From positions 62,001 through 126,000 of the forward strand of contig MQVI01000002.1 in the NCBI GenBank assembly GCA_002002485.1: a stretch of 64,000 nucleotides of DNA, in the 5' to 3' direction. This DNA comes from Pasteurellaceae bacterium 15-036681. Its GTDB lineage: Bacteria > Pseudomonadota > Gammaproteobacteria > Enterobacterales > Pasteurellaceae. Position numbers and translations under genes: made by a program. How positions within the stretch are numbered: the stretch's first letter is position 1; every line of letters begins with the position of its first letter. Shown in pieces: positions 31,172 through 40,998 of this stretch. The notes beneath the pieces are model-generated. The model made no database searches, was not told the DNA's origin, and saw only the letters and a list, made by a program, of their open reading frames with translations.

Positions 31172-32212
31172 ATGGCATTGTTAGATATTCGACATTTAAG
31201 TATTGAGATTGATACGCCAAATGGGCGTATTAAAATGGTCGATAATATCAATTTAACTCTAGATAACGGTGAAATTTGTGGATTAGTTGGAGAATCAGGT
31301 TCTGGCAAGAGCTTGATTGCTAAAGTTATCTGTGGATTAGTTAAAGAGGAATGGATAATCACAGCAGATCGATTCCGTTTCAATGATATTGAATTATTAA
31401 AACTGACACCTCATCAACGACGTAAGCTGGTAGGTGATGATATTTCAATGATTTTTCAAGATCCACTTTCCAGTTTAGATCCTAGTCAAACCGTAGGTAA
31501 ACAATTAATGGAAACCATCCGTTTTAAGGGGAAGTGGTGGAATTATTTTGGCTGGAAAAAGAAAAAAGCGATTGAGTTATTACATCGAGTAGGGATTAAA
31601 GATCACATTGATATCATGCGAAGCTACCCAACGGACATTACCGAAGGTGAAGCGCAAAAAGTAATGATTGCAATGGCTGTTGCTAATCAGCCACGTCTAC
31701 TTGTTGCAGACGAACCAACTAATACTATGGAATCCACTACACAGCTACAGATTTATCGTCTGTTATCTAGCATGAACAAAAATCTTGGTACTTCTATTGT
31801 TTTAGTCAGTAATGATATGGTGAGTATCCATAAATGGGTTGACTCATTTAATGTATTGTATTGCGGTCAGACAGTAGAGGTTGCAAGTAAAGAAACTATT
31901 ATGGAAACGCCATTTCATCCTTATACTTCAGTTTTACTTAAGAGTGTGCCCGATTTTTCTAAACCACTGCCATTTAAAAGCCGTTTAAATACATTAAAGG
32001 GGTCAGTCCCTATGTTACAATATTTGCCAATAGGTTGTCGTTTAGGCCCTCGTTGCCCTTTTGCTCAAAAGAAATGTGTTACCAAGCCACCACTACGTAA
32101 ATTTAAACAACATGAATTTGCGTGCCACTATCCAATGAACTTTAGAGAGCAGAATTTCTTAAAGAAAGAGGAATTAATTCCAGTAGTCATTGCTGAGGCA
32201 AGTGGTGAATAG
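31172..32212 (+). CDS. sapD: SapD ATP-binding protein
   Basis: 346 residues. ABC ATPase of the Sap transporter. Walker A GESGSGKS is at about residues 39-46 and Walker B LLVADEPTNTM at about 180-190. The usual LSGGQ signature is replaced by ITEGEAQK, which is the normal SapD form (enteric SapD has LTEGE). The C-terminal PIGCRLGPRCPFAQKKC region is typical of peptide-transporter ATPases. No sapF gene follows; a terminator-like hairpin and a convergent gene do. Confidence 0.92.
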   Translation: MALLDIRHLSIEIDTPNGRIKMVDNINLTLDNGEICGLVGESGSGKSLIAKVICGLVKEEWIITADRFRFNDIELLKLTPHQRRKLVGDDISMIFQDPLSSLDPSQTVGKQLMETIRFKGKWWNYFGWKKKKAIELLHRVGIKDHIDIMRSYPTDITEGEAQKVMIAMAVANQPRLLVADEPTNTMESTTQLQIYRLLSSMNKNLGTSIVLVSNDMVSIHKWVDSFNVLYCGQTVEVASKETIMETPFHPYTSVLLKSVPDFSKPLPFKSRLNTLKGSVPMLQYLPIGCRLGPRCPFAQKKCVTKPPLRKFKQHEFACHYPMNFREQNFLKKEELIPVVIAEASGE

Positions 32213-32218
32213 AAAAAC

Positions 32219-32255
32219 GGCATATAAGATGAGCTTATATGCCACTATACTTTTA
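32219..32255. terminator. Hairpin ending the sap operon
   Basis: GGCATATAAG (32219-32228) pairs with CTTATATGCC (32234-32243), with ACTATACTTTT after it. It lies between convergent genes. Confidence 0.6.
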
Positions 32256-32261
32256 AGTTGG

Positions 32262-33062
32262 TTAAACGTGCGGTTTACTCTCAGGTAATGTCCCTTCAAC
32301 TTCGAACACGACATCGCCTTCTTTAAAGAATACATAACCACCGTTTTTCATTTTCTTCCAGTTTTCATTTTTGGTTAATGGCTGAGTTGCAATGATAGTC
32401 ACTTTGTCTGATTCCTGAGTGTATTCTCGAAAATCAATCATAACGTCATCATCACGTAAGGCTGTGCCAAATGGTGCTTTACGAGTCACGTAATACAGAT
32501 TTGTAGAACAGCGAGCAATCATCCAATGACCATTTGACATAATAAAGTTAAACACGCCTTGTGTTGCAATTTTACTAGTGATTTCCATGATAGCATCAAA
32601 CATTTCTTGTTCACTAGGTTGCTCAGGGAATCGATCTTTTAGTTGTCCTACTATACAGCAAAAAGCAGCTTCAGAATCGGTATCACCAATTGGCTGGTAA
32701 TGAGTTTTAGGGCAAATTGATATACCTTCAACGGTTCCATTATGGGCAAAAACCCAGTTCTCACCCCATAATTCACGGATAAATGGATGGGTGTTTTCTA
32801 AATTAACATTACCTCTGGTTGCTTTTCGAATATGAGCAATAACGTTAAAGGATTTTATACGGTATTGTCCCACTAAATCAGCCATAGGTGATGATGCACC
32901 TGGGCGATTATCGCGAAAAATACGCACGCCTTTTCCTTCAAAAAATGCTATTCCGAAACCATCTGTATGGTGATCCGTCAACCCTGCACGACGACGAAAA
33001 CCTTCAAATGAAAAGGTAATATCTGTCGGCGTATTACAATTCATACCTAATAATTGGCACAT
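32262..33062 (-). CDS. yafJ: Class II glutamine amidotransferase, YafJ type
   Basis: 266 residues. The start at 33062 is chosen because it exposes Cys2 (MCQLLGMN) as the Ntn nucleophile and follows AGGTGG; an upstream GTG would bury the cysteine. Domain signatures: GFGIAFFEGKGVRIF, NVIAHIRKATRG, ENTHPF and VFAHNGTVEG. The glutaminase domain stands alone with no synthase domain, so the ammonia acceptor is unknown. It faces the sap operon. Confidence 0.85.
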   Translation of the reverse strand: MCQLLGMNCNTPTDITFSFEGFRRRAGLTDHHTDGFGIAFFEGKGVRIFRDNRPGASSPMADLVGQYRIKSFNVIAHIRKATRGNVNLENTHPFIRELWGENWVFAHNGTVEGISICPKTHYQPIGDTDSEAAFCCIVGQLKDRFPEQPSEQEMFDAIMEITSKIATQGVFNFIMSNGHWMIARCSTNLYYVTRKAPFGTALRDDDVMIDFREYTQESDKVTIIATQPLTKNENWKKMKNGGYVFFKEGDVVFEVEGTLPESKPHV

Positions 33063-33178
33063 CTTTCCCACCTAAAAAACTTGAGACTAAATTCATTCTA
33101 AAATACGATGAACAATGTTCGCCAATTTACTCTAAGAAGCAGTAAAATATCAATAGGGTAAATAATATTTTCTTGATC

Positions 33179-33964
33179 TTAATTATATTCTTTTTTATAC
33201 AGAGACAATAAAAAGAGCATTCCAGCGCAAATAACAACGGATGGTCCAGCTGGTGTGTCTTTAAATGCTGAAAATAATAATCCACCAGTTACTGATATTA
33301 AGCTACATAAAATAGCATAACAGACCATAGACTCTGGACTTCTTGCAAAACGCCTTGCAGTCGCAGCTGGAATAATCAGTAGAGAGGTGATAATAAGCGC
33401 TCCGACAAATTTCATACTTAATGCAATAGTAATTGCTGTAAGCAACATAAGAATTAGACGTAGGCGAGCAATATTCAGTCCTTCAATTTTTGCTAGTTCA
33501 GCACTAATCGTAATGGAAATTAATTTTTTCCAGAATATCGCCAAAATCGTGCCAATAATAGTTACCCCAATCGCAATAAAAATGACATCATCATAGTTAA
33601 TTGCAAGTAGATCGCCAAATAAGTAAGACATCAAGTCTACTCGAACATTATCTAATAGACTTATCGTAATTACGCCTAGAGACAAGCTACAGTGAGCAAT
33701 AATACCCAAAATAGTATCGACGGATTGATTTGTACGCTGTTCTAACCAAACTAAGCCAAGTGCAAGAATGACTGTCATCAGAATTACAGATAGATAAGGA
33801 TCTAGCTCTAAGAAAATACCTAAAGCGACACCAAGTAAAGCAGAATGCGCTAAGGTATCTCCAAAATAGGCCATTTTTCGCCATACAACAAAACTACCAA
33901 GTGGTGCAGTCACAAAAGTGAGTAAGACACCAGCAATCCAAGCAGGAAAAAGAATTTCAAACAT
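33179..33964 (-). CDS. znuB: Zinc ABC transporter permease
   Basis: 261 residues with about eight hydrophobic segments (ABC-3 family). It opens [45 protein letters not shown], where [12 protein letters not shown] is diagnostic. Moves zinc delivered by ZnuA into the cytosol. It follows znuC with a 19-bp gap. Confidence 0.92.
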   Translation of the reverse strand: MFEILFPAWIAGVLLTFVTAPLGSFVVWRKMAYFGDTLAHSALLGVALGIFLELDPYLSVILMTVILALGLVWLEQRTNQSVDTILGIIAHCSLSLGVITISLLDNVRVDLMSYLFGDLLAINYDDVIFIAIGVTIIGTILAIFWKKLISITISAELAKIEGLNIARLRLILMLLTAITIALSMKFVGALIITSLLIIPAATARRFARSPESMVCYAILCSLISVTGGLLFSAFKDTPAGPSVVICAGMLFLLSLYKKEYN

Positions 33965-33983
33965 ATTTTTATCAAAAGGTTAA

Positions 33984-34769
33984 TTAATGTTGACAATTGC
34001 CTTGACAGACATCGCCATGTAAATCGTGATGATGGTTATGATGGTGTGTATAAAATGCAACATTGCTTGCAAATTTATCACCAAAAAGATGGATAAACTT
34101 AGGATCACTTGAAATCATTTCAGGTGTTCCGGCACAACAGATATGTTTATTTACGCAAAGTACTTCATCAGTGTTTGCCATTACAATATTTAAATCATGA
34201 GAAACCATCAGAATAGCACAATTTAGCCAATCCCGAGTTTTATTTAATAGTTGATAGAGTTCCGTTTGCCCTGTAATATCCACACCCTGCATTGGCTCAT
34301 CTAAAACCAGTAATTGAGGTTTACCTAAAATTGCGCGAGCGAGTAGTACTCTCTGTAGCTCTCCGCCAGATAGTTTTTGCATACTTTGAGCTGCTAAATG
34401 TGTGATTGAGAATAGCGCAAGCGCTTCATTTATAGAAGATTTTTGCACATTTGGTTTGAGTGATAAAAATTTAGTGACAGAAATTGGAATAGAATGATCT
34501 AAGTGCAATTTTTGTGGAACATAGCCAATCGTCAACCCTTTTTTGTAGGTAACTTGACCGCTTGTTGGCGCTAATAATTTTAGTAATACTTTTAGTAGAG
34601 TTGATTTTCCTGCACCATTTGGGCCAACGATAGTTGTGATAGAATTAGGAAAAATTTTTAAATTAATATCTTGTAAAGCGAGCTGTTCGTCAAAAACGAC
34701 ATTGATTTTTTCAAGTGTAATTAATGGAACTGTTCGTTTTTTTTCAGGGTAGATTGCGTTAATATGCAT
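33984..34769 (-). CDS. znuC: Zinc ABC transporter ATP-binding protein
   Basis: 261 residues. Walker [10 protein letters not shown], signature [14 protein letters not shown], Walker [14 protein letters not shown] His/Cys-rich tail ([13 protein letters not shown], then CQGNCQH) probably senses or binds zinc. Operon znuC-znuB, divergent from mepM. No clear Zur operator was found in the 152-bp spacer, and znuA is not adjacent. Confidence 0.93.
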   Translation of the reverse strand: MHINAIYPEKKRTVPLITLEKINVVFDEQLALQDINLKIFPNSITTIVGPNGAGKSTLLKVLLKLLAPTSGQVTYKKGLTIGYVPQKLHLDHSIPISVTKFLSLKPNVQKSSINEALALFSITHLAAQSMQKLSGGELQRVLLARAILGKPQLLVLDEPMQGVDITGQTELYQLLNKTRDWLNCAILMVSHDLNIVMANTDEVLCVNKHICCAGTPEMISSDPKFIHLFGDKFASNVAFYTHHHNHHHDLHGDVCQGNCQH

Positions 34770-34921
34770 AGCATTAAATTTTTTGTGGGTATCAACTTAC
34801 TAAAAGTAGCGGATTTTTATGAGTTTGACAAGTCAGGGTAGGAATTTTTTCTTACTTAATTTGTCAATGAAACATCCAATCAGATTATTAAAAATAATAA
34901 AAAGTAAATTAGGAAAACATT

Positions 34922-36568
34922 TTGCAACATGTTATTTTTGCGAGAGATCGTAAACGGAAGAAAAATAAAATAAAAGCACTATTGTTTTTAATGGCGCTGC
35001 TGTCCATTTTTATGGGAGTAATTTTAGCATTAAAACATCAAAGTAATACTATCCCGACAAATGATGTTCCATTAGCTAAAACAACAGATAAAAGAGTGTC
35101 TTCGACAAAAAATGAAGGTGTTTTAGATTTAACGAATTATCTACCAGCTAATAAGGCTCAAGCAGAGTCGGAAATAACAGGAACGGATGAAACAGCAGGT
35201 TTGATTCATGGGGAGCCGAATTATATTAATATTGATATAAGCGAAGCGGATGAAGAGCCTGTTGATGGTGAACATGACGAAAATGCAACATCTTATGAAG
35301 ATGATCTGTCGGATAAAGATGATGCAGATGAAGAGCATGTTGCTAATAGTACAGACAGCGCGCCAATTGATGATTCAGAAGTTACCATTGAAGATGGCAC
35401 CAGTCTAAATAATGCAACAGATGTGAATAAACCCGAGGATAAAATTCAACTATCTGAGGAAGCTGAAAATGTAATTGGTGATTTTTTGGATATTGCTGAT
35501 CAGGCAATGCGAATTCAAAATCAATTTAGCTATACAGTTACTCGAGGGGATAAATTAAAAGATGTTCTTGAGCAATCGGGAATTGGGGCTGCAACAGCAC
35601 GAGCTTTAGAAAGAAATTTTCCGCAGTTATCTAATTTGGCCGCAGGACAACAGTTCTACTGGATTTTAGATCCCGATGGGGAACTAGAATACATGAATTG
35701 GCTTGTTTCTGAGAAAGAAGAAAAGATTTTCGAGCGCCGAGCAAAAAATCAATTTGTTGTTCAAACTATCGAGAAAAAAGGTGTTTGGAAACAAGATATT
35801 GTTAAGGGAACATTAGATGGTAATTTTGCGTCAAGTTTGCGTTCAGTTGGATTATCTCCACGTCAAATAAATCAATTAACCAGTGGATTACAGTGGCAAA
35901 TAGCCATGAATAAGCTGAAAAAAGGCGATAAATTTGCGATTCTGGTGAAACGCGAATATATCAATGGCAAAGTTACTGAACTTGGTAATGTTGAAGCAAT
36001 TCATGTGATAAGCGGTAAAAAAAGCTATTATGCTATTCAAGCTGATAATGGTCGCTATTATAGCCGACATGGTGAAACCTTAGGCCGAGGCTTTGCTCGT
36101 TATCCTTTGCAATTTACACCAAGAATTTCATCGCCATTTAACCCAAGACGTTTGCATCCAGTGACGAGACGAGTAGCTCCACATAAAGGTGTTGATTTTG
36201 CAGTACCAACGGGGACGCCAATTATTTCGCCTGCTGATGGCGTTGTAGAGCATGTGGCTTACCAAGCGAATGGTGCTGGTCGTTATATAAAAATTAGGCA
36301 TGCTGGACAATATACTACGGTGTATATGCATTTAAGCCGACAACTTGTTCGACCTGGGCAAAGCGTGAAAAAAGGAGACCGTATAGCGCTATCTGGTAAT
36401 ACAGGGCGTTCAACAGGGGCGCATTTACACTATGAATTTCATATCAACGGTCATCCGGTAAATCCAATTACGGTTAAGTTGCCTGGGGCTGGTTCAGGTA
36501 TGCCAGATAAAGAACGTAAGGCATTTTTAGTTAAAGCAAAATATGTGGAAGCAAAACTTAAACTTTAA
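34922..36568 (+). CDS. mepM: M23 murein endopeptidase, MepM-like
   Basis: 548 residues. N-terminal signal anchor (about 17-39), a long acidic linker (about 100-165), an OapA/LysM-like segment with [18 protein letters not shown], then the M23 peptidase with [13 protein letters not shown] and [16 protein letters not shown] holding the zinc ligands. Cuts peptide crosslinks for peptidoglycan expansion. It starts with TTG at 34922 behind AGGAAAAC. Divergent from znuCB, as in E. coli, but with no znuA between. Confidence 0.87.
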   Translation: MQHVIFARDRKRKKNKIKALLFLMALLSIFMGVILALKHQSNTIPTNDVPLAKTTDKRVSSTKNEGVLDLTNYLPANKAQAESEITGTDETAGLIHGEPNYINIDISEADEEPVDGEHDENATSYEDDLSDKDDADEEHVANSTDSAPIDDSEVTIEDGTSLNNATDVNKPEDKIQLSEEAENVIGDFLDIADQAMRIQNQFSYTVTRGDKLKDVLEQSGIGAATARALERNFPQLSNLAAGQQFYWILDPDGELEYMNWLVSEKEEKIFERRAKNQFVVQTIEKKGVWKQDIVKGTLDGNFASSLRSVGLSPRQINQLTSGLQWQIAMNKLKKGDKFAILVKREYINGKVTELGNVEAIHVISGKKSYYAIQADNGRYYSRHGETLGRGFARYPLQFTPRISSPFNPRRLHPVTRRVAPHKGVDFAVPTGTPIISPADGVVEHVAYQANGAGRYIKIRHAGQYTTVYMHLSRQLVRPGQSVKKGDRIALSGNTGRSTGAHLHYEFHINGHPVNPITVKLPGAGSGMPDKERKAFLVKAKYVEAKLKL

Positions 36569-36587
36569 ATTCAGAAAAGGAAATACA

Positions 36588-37271
36588 ATGAAAAAAGCAT
36601 TAATTGCGTTAAGTGCAGTATTATCAACAACAATTGCTGTGGCTGATAATGCCACTTTGCAAAAGCAATTAGAAAAGATGGGAGCAAGTAATGTTGTAAT
36701 TAGTGACTCTGCATTACCAAATTTTAAAATGGCTATAACAGATCAAGGCATATTACATATCAGTAATGACAGTCGTTTTGTGATTCAAGGGGTGGTATTT
36801 GAACTAAAAGAGGGTAAAGTTGTGGATATTGCTAAGGAGGTCTTATTGACTGAATTAAATAGCCTTAGTAAAGAAATGATTGTGTATCCTGCCAAAAATG
36901 AAAAACATGTAGTGACAGTGTTTATGGATATTACGTGTCACTATTGTCATTTATTACACCAAAAAATAAAAGAATATAATGAATTAGGGATCACAATTCG
37001 TTACTTAGCTTTTCCTCGTGGTGGCATGAATACTCAAACAGCTAAACAAATGGAAGCAATTTGGAGTGCTGAGGATAAAGTATTTGCTTTAAATGAAGCA
37101 GAAGAGGGGAGAGTTCCTCAAAAAGTTAAAACGCCAAATATTGTGAAAAAACATTATGCACTTGGTCTTAAATTTGGAGTAACTGGTACGCCAAATATTA
37201 TTACCAGAGATGGTGAGATAATTCCGGGATTTGTTGAGCCAAAAGAACTGATAAAAATGTTAGAAGGCTAA
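36588..37271 (+). CDS. dsbC: Thiol:disulfide interchange protein DsbC
   Basis: 227 residues. Periplasmic disulfide isomerase. Signal peptide ending near residue 19 (AVA-DN), N-terminal dimerisation region, then a thioredoxin fold with active site CHYC (Cys117, Cys120; E. coli has CGYC) and the cis-Pro loop GVTGTPNI. The start at 36588 follows AAAGGAAA; the longer frame from 36543 overlaps mepM. It precedes recJ, a conserved neighbour. Confidence 0.92.
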   Translation: MKKALIALSAVLSTTIAVADNATLQKQLEKMGASNVVISDSALPNFKMAITDQGILHISNDSRFVIQGVVFELKEGKVVDIAKEVLLTELNSLSKEMIVYPAKNEKHVVTVFMDITCHYCHLLHQKIKEYNELGITIRYLAFPRGGMNTQTAKQMEAIWSAEDKVFALNEAEEGRVPQKVKTPNIVKKHYALGLKFGVTGTPNIITRDGEIIPGFVEPKELIKMLEG

Positions 37272-37295
37272 CCTCTATTTGTATTACTCGTTCAT

Positions 37296-37345
37296 CAAGC
37301 GGTAAGATTTGCAAATGATTTTGTTAATCTTACCGCTTGTTTTTA
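37296..37345 (+). terminator. dsbC terminator with paired uptake cores
   Basis: CAAGCGGTAAGATT (37296-37309) pairs with AATCTTACCGCTTG (37326-37339), followed by TTTTTA. The right arm contains ACCGCTTGT and the left arm contains CAAGCGGT (preceded by T, one mismatch to the 9-mer). Confidence 0.85.
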
Positions 37346-37387
37346 TGTTAGAATAAACGCAACAGTCACAAATAGAAATAATAAGCC

Positions 37388-39103
37388 GTGAATAAAATTA
37401 TTAAGCGCCGTCCATTATTAAGTTCAGACACCCTTTCAGAGCATCCTCTTCTTAATCGAATCTATCAAAGCCGAGGAGTAAAGTCTAAAACAGAATTAGA
37501 TCTTACTTTGAAAGGCTTACATCATCCTAAATTATTAGCCAACATTGAACAAGCTGTTGAATTACTTGTGGAAAGTTTTCAAAAGCAGGAGCGAATCGTC
37601 ATCGTAGGTGATTTTGATGCAGATGGTGCAACGAGTACATCTCTTGCATTACTTGCATTGCGCCAGTTTGGTTTTGAAAAGGTTGATTACCTCATTCCGG
37701 ACCGTTTTTCCCAAGGATATGGTTTGAGTATAGCCATTGCTGATATGGTCATTGCAAAAGGTGCGGATTTGGTACTCACTGTGGACAATGGTATTTCGTC
37801 ATTTGACGGAATTGATCTACTAAAAGCGCATGGTATTAAGGTATTGGTTACCGATCACCATTTGCCAGCGGATAGTTTGCCAAATGCGGATGCAATGGTA
37901 AATCCGAATTTAGAATATTGTGAATTTCCCTCTAAATCACTTGCTGGGGTTGGCGTAATTTTCTATGTAATGATGGCATTACGAGCTGAATTCCGAGAGC
38001 TAAATTTATATAGAGATCAAGAGCCTAATATGGCTGAATTTCTCGACCTCGTTGCATTAGGTACAGTAGCGGATGTTGTGCCTTTGGATTATAACAATAG
38101 GATTTTAGTTAATCAGGGTTTAAATCGTATTCGTTCTGGAATGTGTAGACCGGGCATTCAGGCATTACTTGAGATTGCAAAGCGAGATCAAAGTAGTTTA
38201 CAGGCTAGCGATTTAGGCTTTGCTGTCGCTCCTCGTTTGAATGCTGCAGGCCGTCTGGAAAATATGTCACTTGGAGTAGAATTACTCACGAGTAACAGTA
38301 TGTCACTTGCTCGTCAATTAGCATTAGAACTGGATAGTCTAAATCAAACTCGTAAGGAATTTGAGCAAGAGATGAAAACAGAGGCTCTAGCAATCTGTGC
38401 TAAATTACCTAAATTATCACATCAAGATAAGGCTCATGGAATCGTATTATATCAGCCTGATTGGCATCAAGGGGTGATTGGAATTTTAGCCTCTCGTATT
38501 AAGGATCAATTTCATCGTCCAGTGATAGCTTTTGCCCAAGAGAGTGAAGAGAGTGATTATTTAAAAGGGTCTGCTCGTTCTATTTCTGGCATTCATATGC
38601 GTGATTTATTAGAGAGAATTGATACTAATTACCCTGATTTAATCGTAAAGTTTGGTGGGCATGCGATGGCTGCTGGTCTTACTATTCACCAAGATCATTT
38701 TCAACGTTTTCAAACATTATTTGACGAAACAATCAATGAATTTGCCGAGCCAGAACTGTTACAAAATGTGCTTTACACTGATGGTGAGTTGAATGGTAAT
38801 GAATTTAACCTCCAAACGGCAGAATTATTGAAGCAAGCGGGGCCTTGGGGGCAGAATTTTGCAGAACCGATGTTTGAAGGCGAATTTAAAGTTTTACAGC
38901 AACGACTACTTGCTGGAAAACATCTCAAATTGATGGTAGAAAATCAGCAAGGAATGTTGCTTGATGCTATCTGGTTTAATGTGGATGTAAGAGCTTTTCC
39001 AGATCTCTCAATCAAGCAAGCTAAACTAGTGTACAAGCTTGACATTAATGAATTTAGAGGGAATCGGAATTTGCAATTACTAGTTGAATATTTACATGCG
39101 TAA
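37388..39103 (+). CDS. recJ: Single-strand-specific exonuclease RecJ
   Basis: 571 residues. 5'-3' ssDNA exonuclease in recombination and mismatch repair. The DHH phosphoesterase motifs are visible: GDFDADGATSTSLA, LVLTVDNGISS, VTDHHLP and ALGTVADVVPL. The DHHA1 motif KFGGHAMAAGLTI lies in the second half. It starts with GTG at 37388. Length is normal for the family. Confidence 0.95.
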   Translation: MNKIIKRRPLLSSDTLSEHPLLNRIYQSRGVKSKTELDLTLKGLHHPKLLANIEQAVELLVESFQKQERIVIVGDFDADGATSTSLALLALRQFGFEKVDYLIPDRFSQGYGLSIAIADMVIAKGADLVLTVDNGISSFDGIDLLKAHGIKVLVTDHHLPADSLPNADAMVNPNLEYCEFPSKSLAGVGVIFYVMMALRAEFRELNLYRDQEPNMAEFLDLVALGTVADVVPLDYNNRILVNQGLNRIRSGMCRPGIQALLEIAKRDQSSLQASDLGFAVAPRLNAAGRLENMSLGVELLTSNSMSLARQLALELDSLNQTRKEFEQEMKTEALAICAKLPKLSHQDKAHGIVLYQPDWHQGVIGILASRIKDQFHRPVIAFAQESEESDYLKGSARSISGIHMRDLLERIDTNYPDLIVKFGGHAMAAGLTIHQDHFQRFQTLFDETINEFAEPELLQNVLYTDGELNGNEFNLQTAELLKQAGPWGQNFAEPMFEGEFKVLQQRLLAGKHLKLMVENQQGMLLDAIWFNVDVRAFPDLSIKQAKLVYKLDINEFRGNRNLQLLVEYLHA

Positions 39104-39231
39104 ATTACCGTCAATTTACTAGAATAATCTAGATTTATATTGTAAAATTGGGTGGTCTCTATGGCATAGGTGGCTAGCTGTATGAGTCGCTTAACTAAAA
39201 GTTTAAATAAATTCTCAAAAGGAATAACTAG

Positions 39232-40080
39232 ATGAAAAAAACGACTGTTTTTCGTGGCTTATTGTTATCAGGTGTTGCACTTGCTGTAGCTGCTTGTGGT
39301 AATTTAAGCAAAGTATCTAATGAAGGTACTACAGATAACCCGGTATTCCCAAAAATTTCTGAATCAACGTTTAACCACGAAGGTTCACAATTTGGTTCAT
39401 GGCCAAACTGGGAAAATGTTCGCCAAATTGAACGCGGTATGAATAAAGATCAATTATATTATTTAATCGGTCGTCCACACTTTGCAGAAGGTTTATATGC
39501 TGTTCGTGAGTGGGACTATGTATTTAACTACCGTGAAAATGGCGAGCATAAAATTTGCCAATATAAAGTTCTATTTGACAAAAACATGAATGCACAGCAA
39601 TTCTATTGGTATCCAAATGGTTGTAACGGTAATGCATCATACAACTTAAGCGGTGATTTCTTATTTGATTTTGACAAAGATACTTTAACTACTAAAGGTA
39701 AAGAAGTTGTTGATAATGTTGCTGCGCAATTAAAATCTACAAGCGCTGAAAAAGTGAAAGTTGCAGGTTATACAGACCGTTTAGGTTCAGTGAACTACAA
39801 CTTAGATTTATCTCAGCGTCGTGCTAATGTGGTTAAAGCTCGTTTAGTACAACAAGGCGTAACAGCTCAAATCGAAGCTGTTGGTTATGGTAAAGCAAGC
39901 CAAGTTAAAGCGTGTGATAATGAATCAGGTCAAGCATTACGTGACTGTTTACGCCCTAACCGTCGTGTAGAAATTTCTGCTAATGGTGGTATTTTAAAAC
40001 AAAGCGAAGGCACTGATGAAGCAGGTCCAAATGGTCCAGCTCCGTTGTACCAAACTCCTGCATATAATACAGGTAAATAA
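39232..40080 (+). CDS. OmpA-family lipoprotein with BamE-like N-terminal domain
   Basis: 282 residues. Lipoprotein signal with acylated Cys22 (LAVAAC). Residues about 60-120 match the SmpA/BamE fold (IERGMNKDQLYYLIGRPHF, REWDYVFNY). Residues about 140-250 are an OmpA C-terminal peptidoglycan-binding domain (FDFDKDTLTTKG, VAGYTDRLGSVNYNLDLSQRRA, NRRVEI). It probably tethers the outer membrane to the wall. It stands alone, with a terminator after it. Confidence 0.88.
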   Translation: MKKTTVFRGLLLSGVALAVAACGNLSKVSNEGTTDNPVFPKISESTFNHEGSQFGSWPNWENVRQIERGMNKDQLYYLIGRPHFAEGLYAVREWDYVFNYRENGEHKICQYKVLFDKNMNAQQFYWYPNGCNGNASYNLSGDFLFDFDKDTLTTKGKEVVDNVAAQLKSTSAEKVKVAGYTDRLGSVNYNLDLSQRRANVVKARLVQQGVTAQIEAVGYGKASQVKACDNESGQALRDCLRPNRRVEISANGGILKQSEGTDEAGPNGPAPLYQTPAYNTGK

Positions 40081-40118
40081 TTTGCTGATTTAATATATTA
40101 AACAGCGTAGAATAGAGA

Positions 40119-40153
40119 GGGTGGTTATGAGAATAATCGCCCTTTTTATTTTT
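40119..40153 (+). terminator. Terminator of the OmpA-type lipoprotein gene
   Basis: GGGTGGTTAT (40119-40128) pairs with ATAATCGCCC (40133-40142) with two G-U pairs, then TTTTTATTTTTT. Confidence 0.8.
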
Positions 40154-40170
40154 TACGTATGGAGTACACA

Positions 40171-40989
40171 ATGTCTTATCAAGCAATTGCTTTTGACCTT
40201 GATGGAACACTTCTCTCAAGTCAGGCTACAATTCTAGAATCAAGTAAAAAAGTTATTCAACAAGCTCGAGAAAAAGGAATTAAGGTATTTTTTGTCACAG
40301 GTCGCCATCATACTGCGGTTCGACCATATTATGCCGAGCTTAATTTAGATACCCCAGTTGTTTGTTGTAATGGTACTTACCTTTACGATTTTCATAAAGA
40401 TGAGGTGCTTTTCTCTAATCCGCTAACTTCAGCACAAGCAGAATATCTGATCAATGGTGCTAAAGCTCAAGGATTCCATGTCGCAGTATACACACGCGAT
40501 GCAATGACTTATGAAGTGTTGAATGCAAACTTCACAAAGCTCCTTAAATGGGCTGCATCTACTCCAGAAAGTGTTCGTCCACAAATTCATCAGGTCGATA
40601 ATTTCCAAACTTTTATTGATAATAACACAACAATTTGGAAAGTATTGATCAGTGATCCTTCACAACAAAAAATGCAAGAATATGTAAATAGCTTACCGCT
40701 TGATGAATTTAGTCCGGAATGGTCTTGGGTTGATCGTGCAGATATTACTCGTGTAGGAAATAGTAAAGGTGCTTGTCTTGCTGAATTATTAAAATTAGAA
40801 GGTATAGATCCTAAAAACGTGATTGCTTTTGGAGATAACTTTAATGATATTAGCATGCTAGAATTTGTCGGTATGGGGATAGCAATGGGGGAATCTGAGC
40901 AAGCAGTTCAGAGTAAAGCAAAACGTACTATTGGTTCGAATAATGAAGATAGTATTGCGAAAACATTAACGGAATTCTTGGAACTATAG
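40171..40989 (+). CDS. ybhA: HAD phosphatase, YbhA (pyridoxal phosphatase) type
   Basis: 272 residues, Cof-type HAD IIB. Catalytic motif FDLDGTLL at residues 8-15; VTGRHH, CNGTYLYDFH, WSWVDRADITRVGNSKG and FGDNFNDISML are the other HAD motifs and match YbhA closely. Dephosphorylates pyridoxal phosphate and sugar phosphates. The start at 40171 follows GGAG; the frame opens 12 bases earlier. Next gene 9 bp away. Confidence 0.87.
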   Translation: MSYQAIAFDLDGTLLSSQATILESSKKVIQQAREKGIKVFFVTGRHHTAVRPYYAELNLDTPVVCCNGTYLYDFHKDEVLFSNPLTSAQAEYLINGAKAQGFHVAVYTRDAMTYEVLNANFTKLLKWAASTPESVRPQIHQVDNFQTFIDNNTTIWKVLISDPSQQKMQEYVNSLPLDEFSPEWSWVDRADITRVGNSKGACLAELLKLEGIDPKNVIAFGDNFNDISMLEFVGMGIAMGESEQAVQSKAKRTIGSNNEDSIAKTLTEFLEL

Positions 40990-40998
40990 GAATACTTA

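Noticed and set aside
31640-31660. SapD judged defective for lack of LSGGQ
   Set aside because: SapD proteins normally carry a TEGE-type signature, so this is a family trait.
34770-34921. Zur box between znuC and mepM
   Set aside because: No sequence close to the palindromic Zur consensus could be found by eye.
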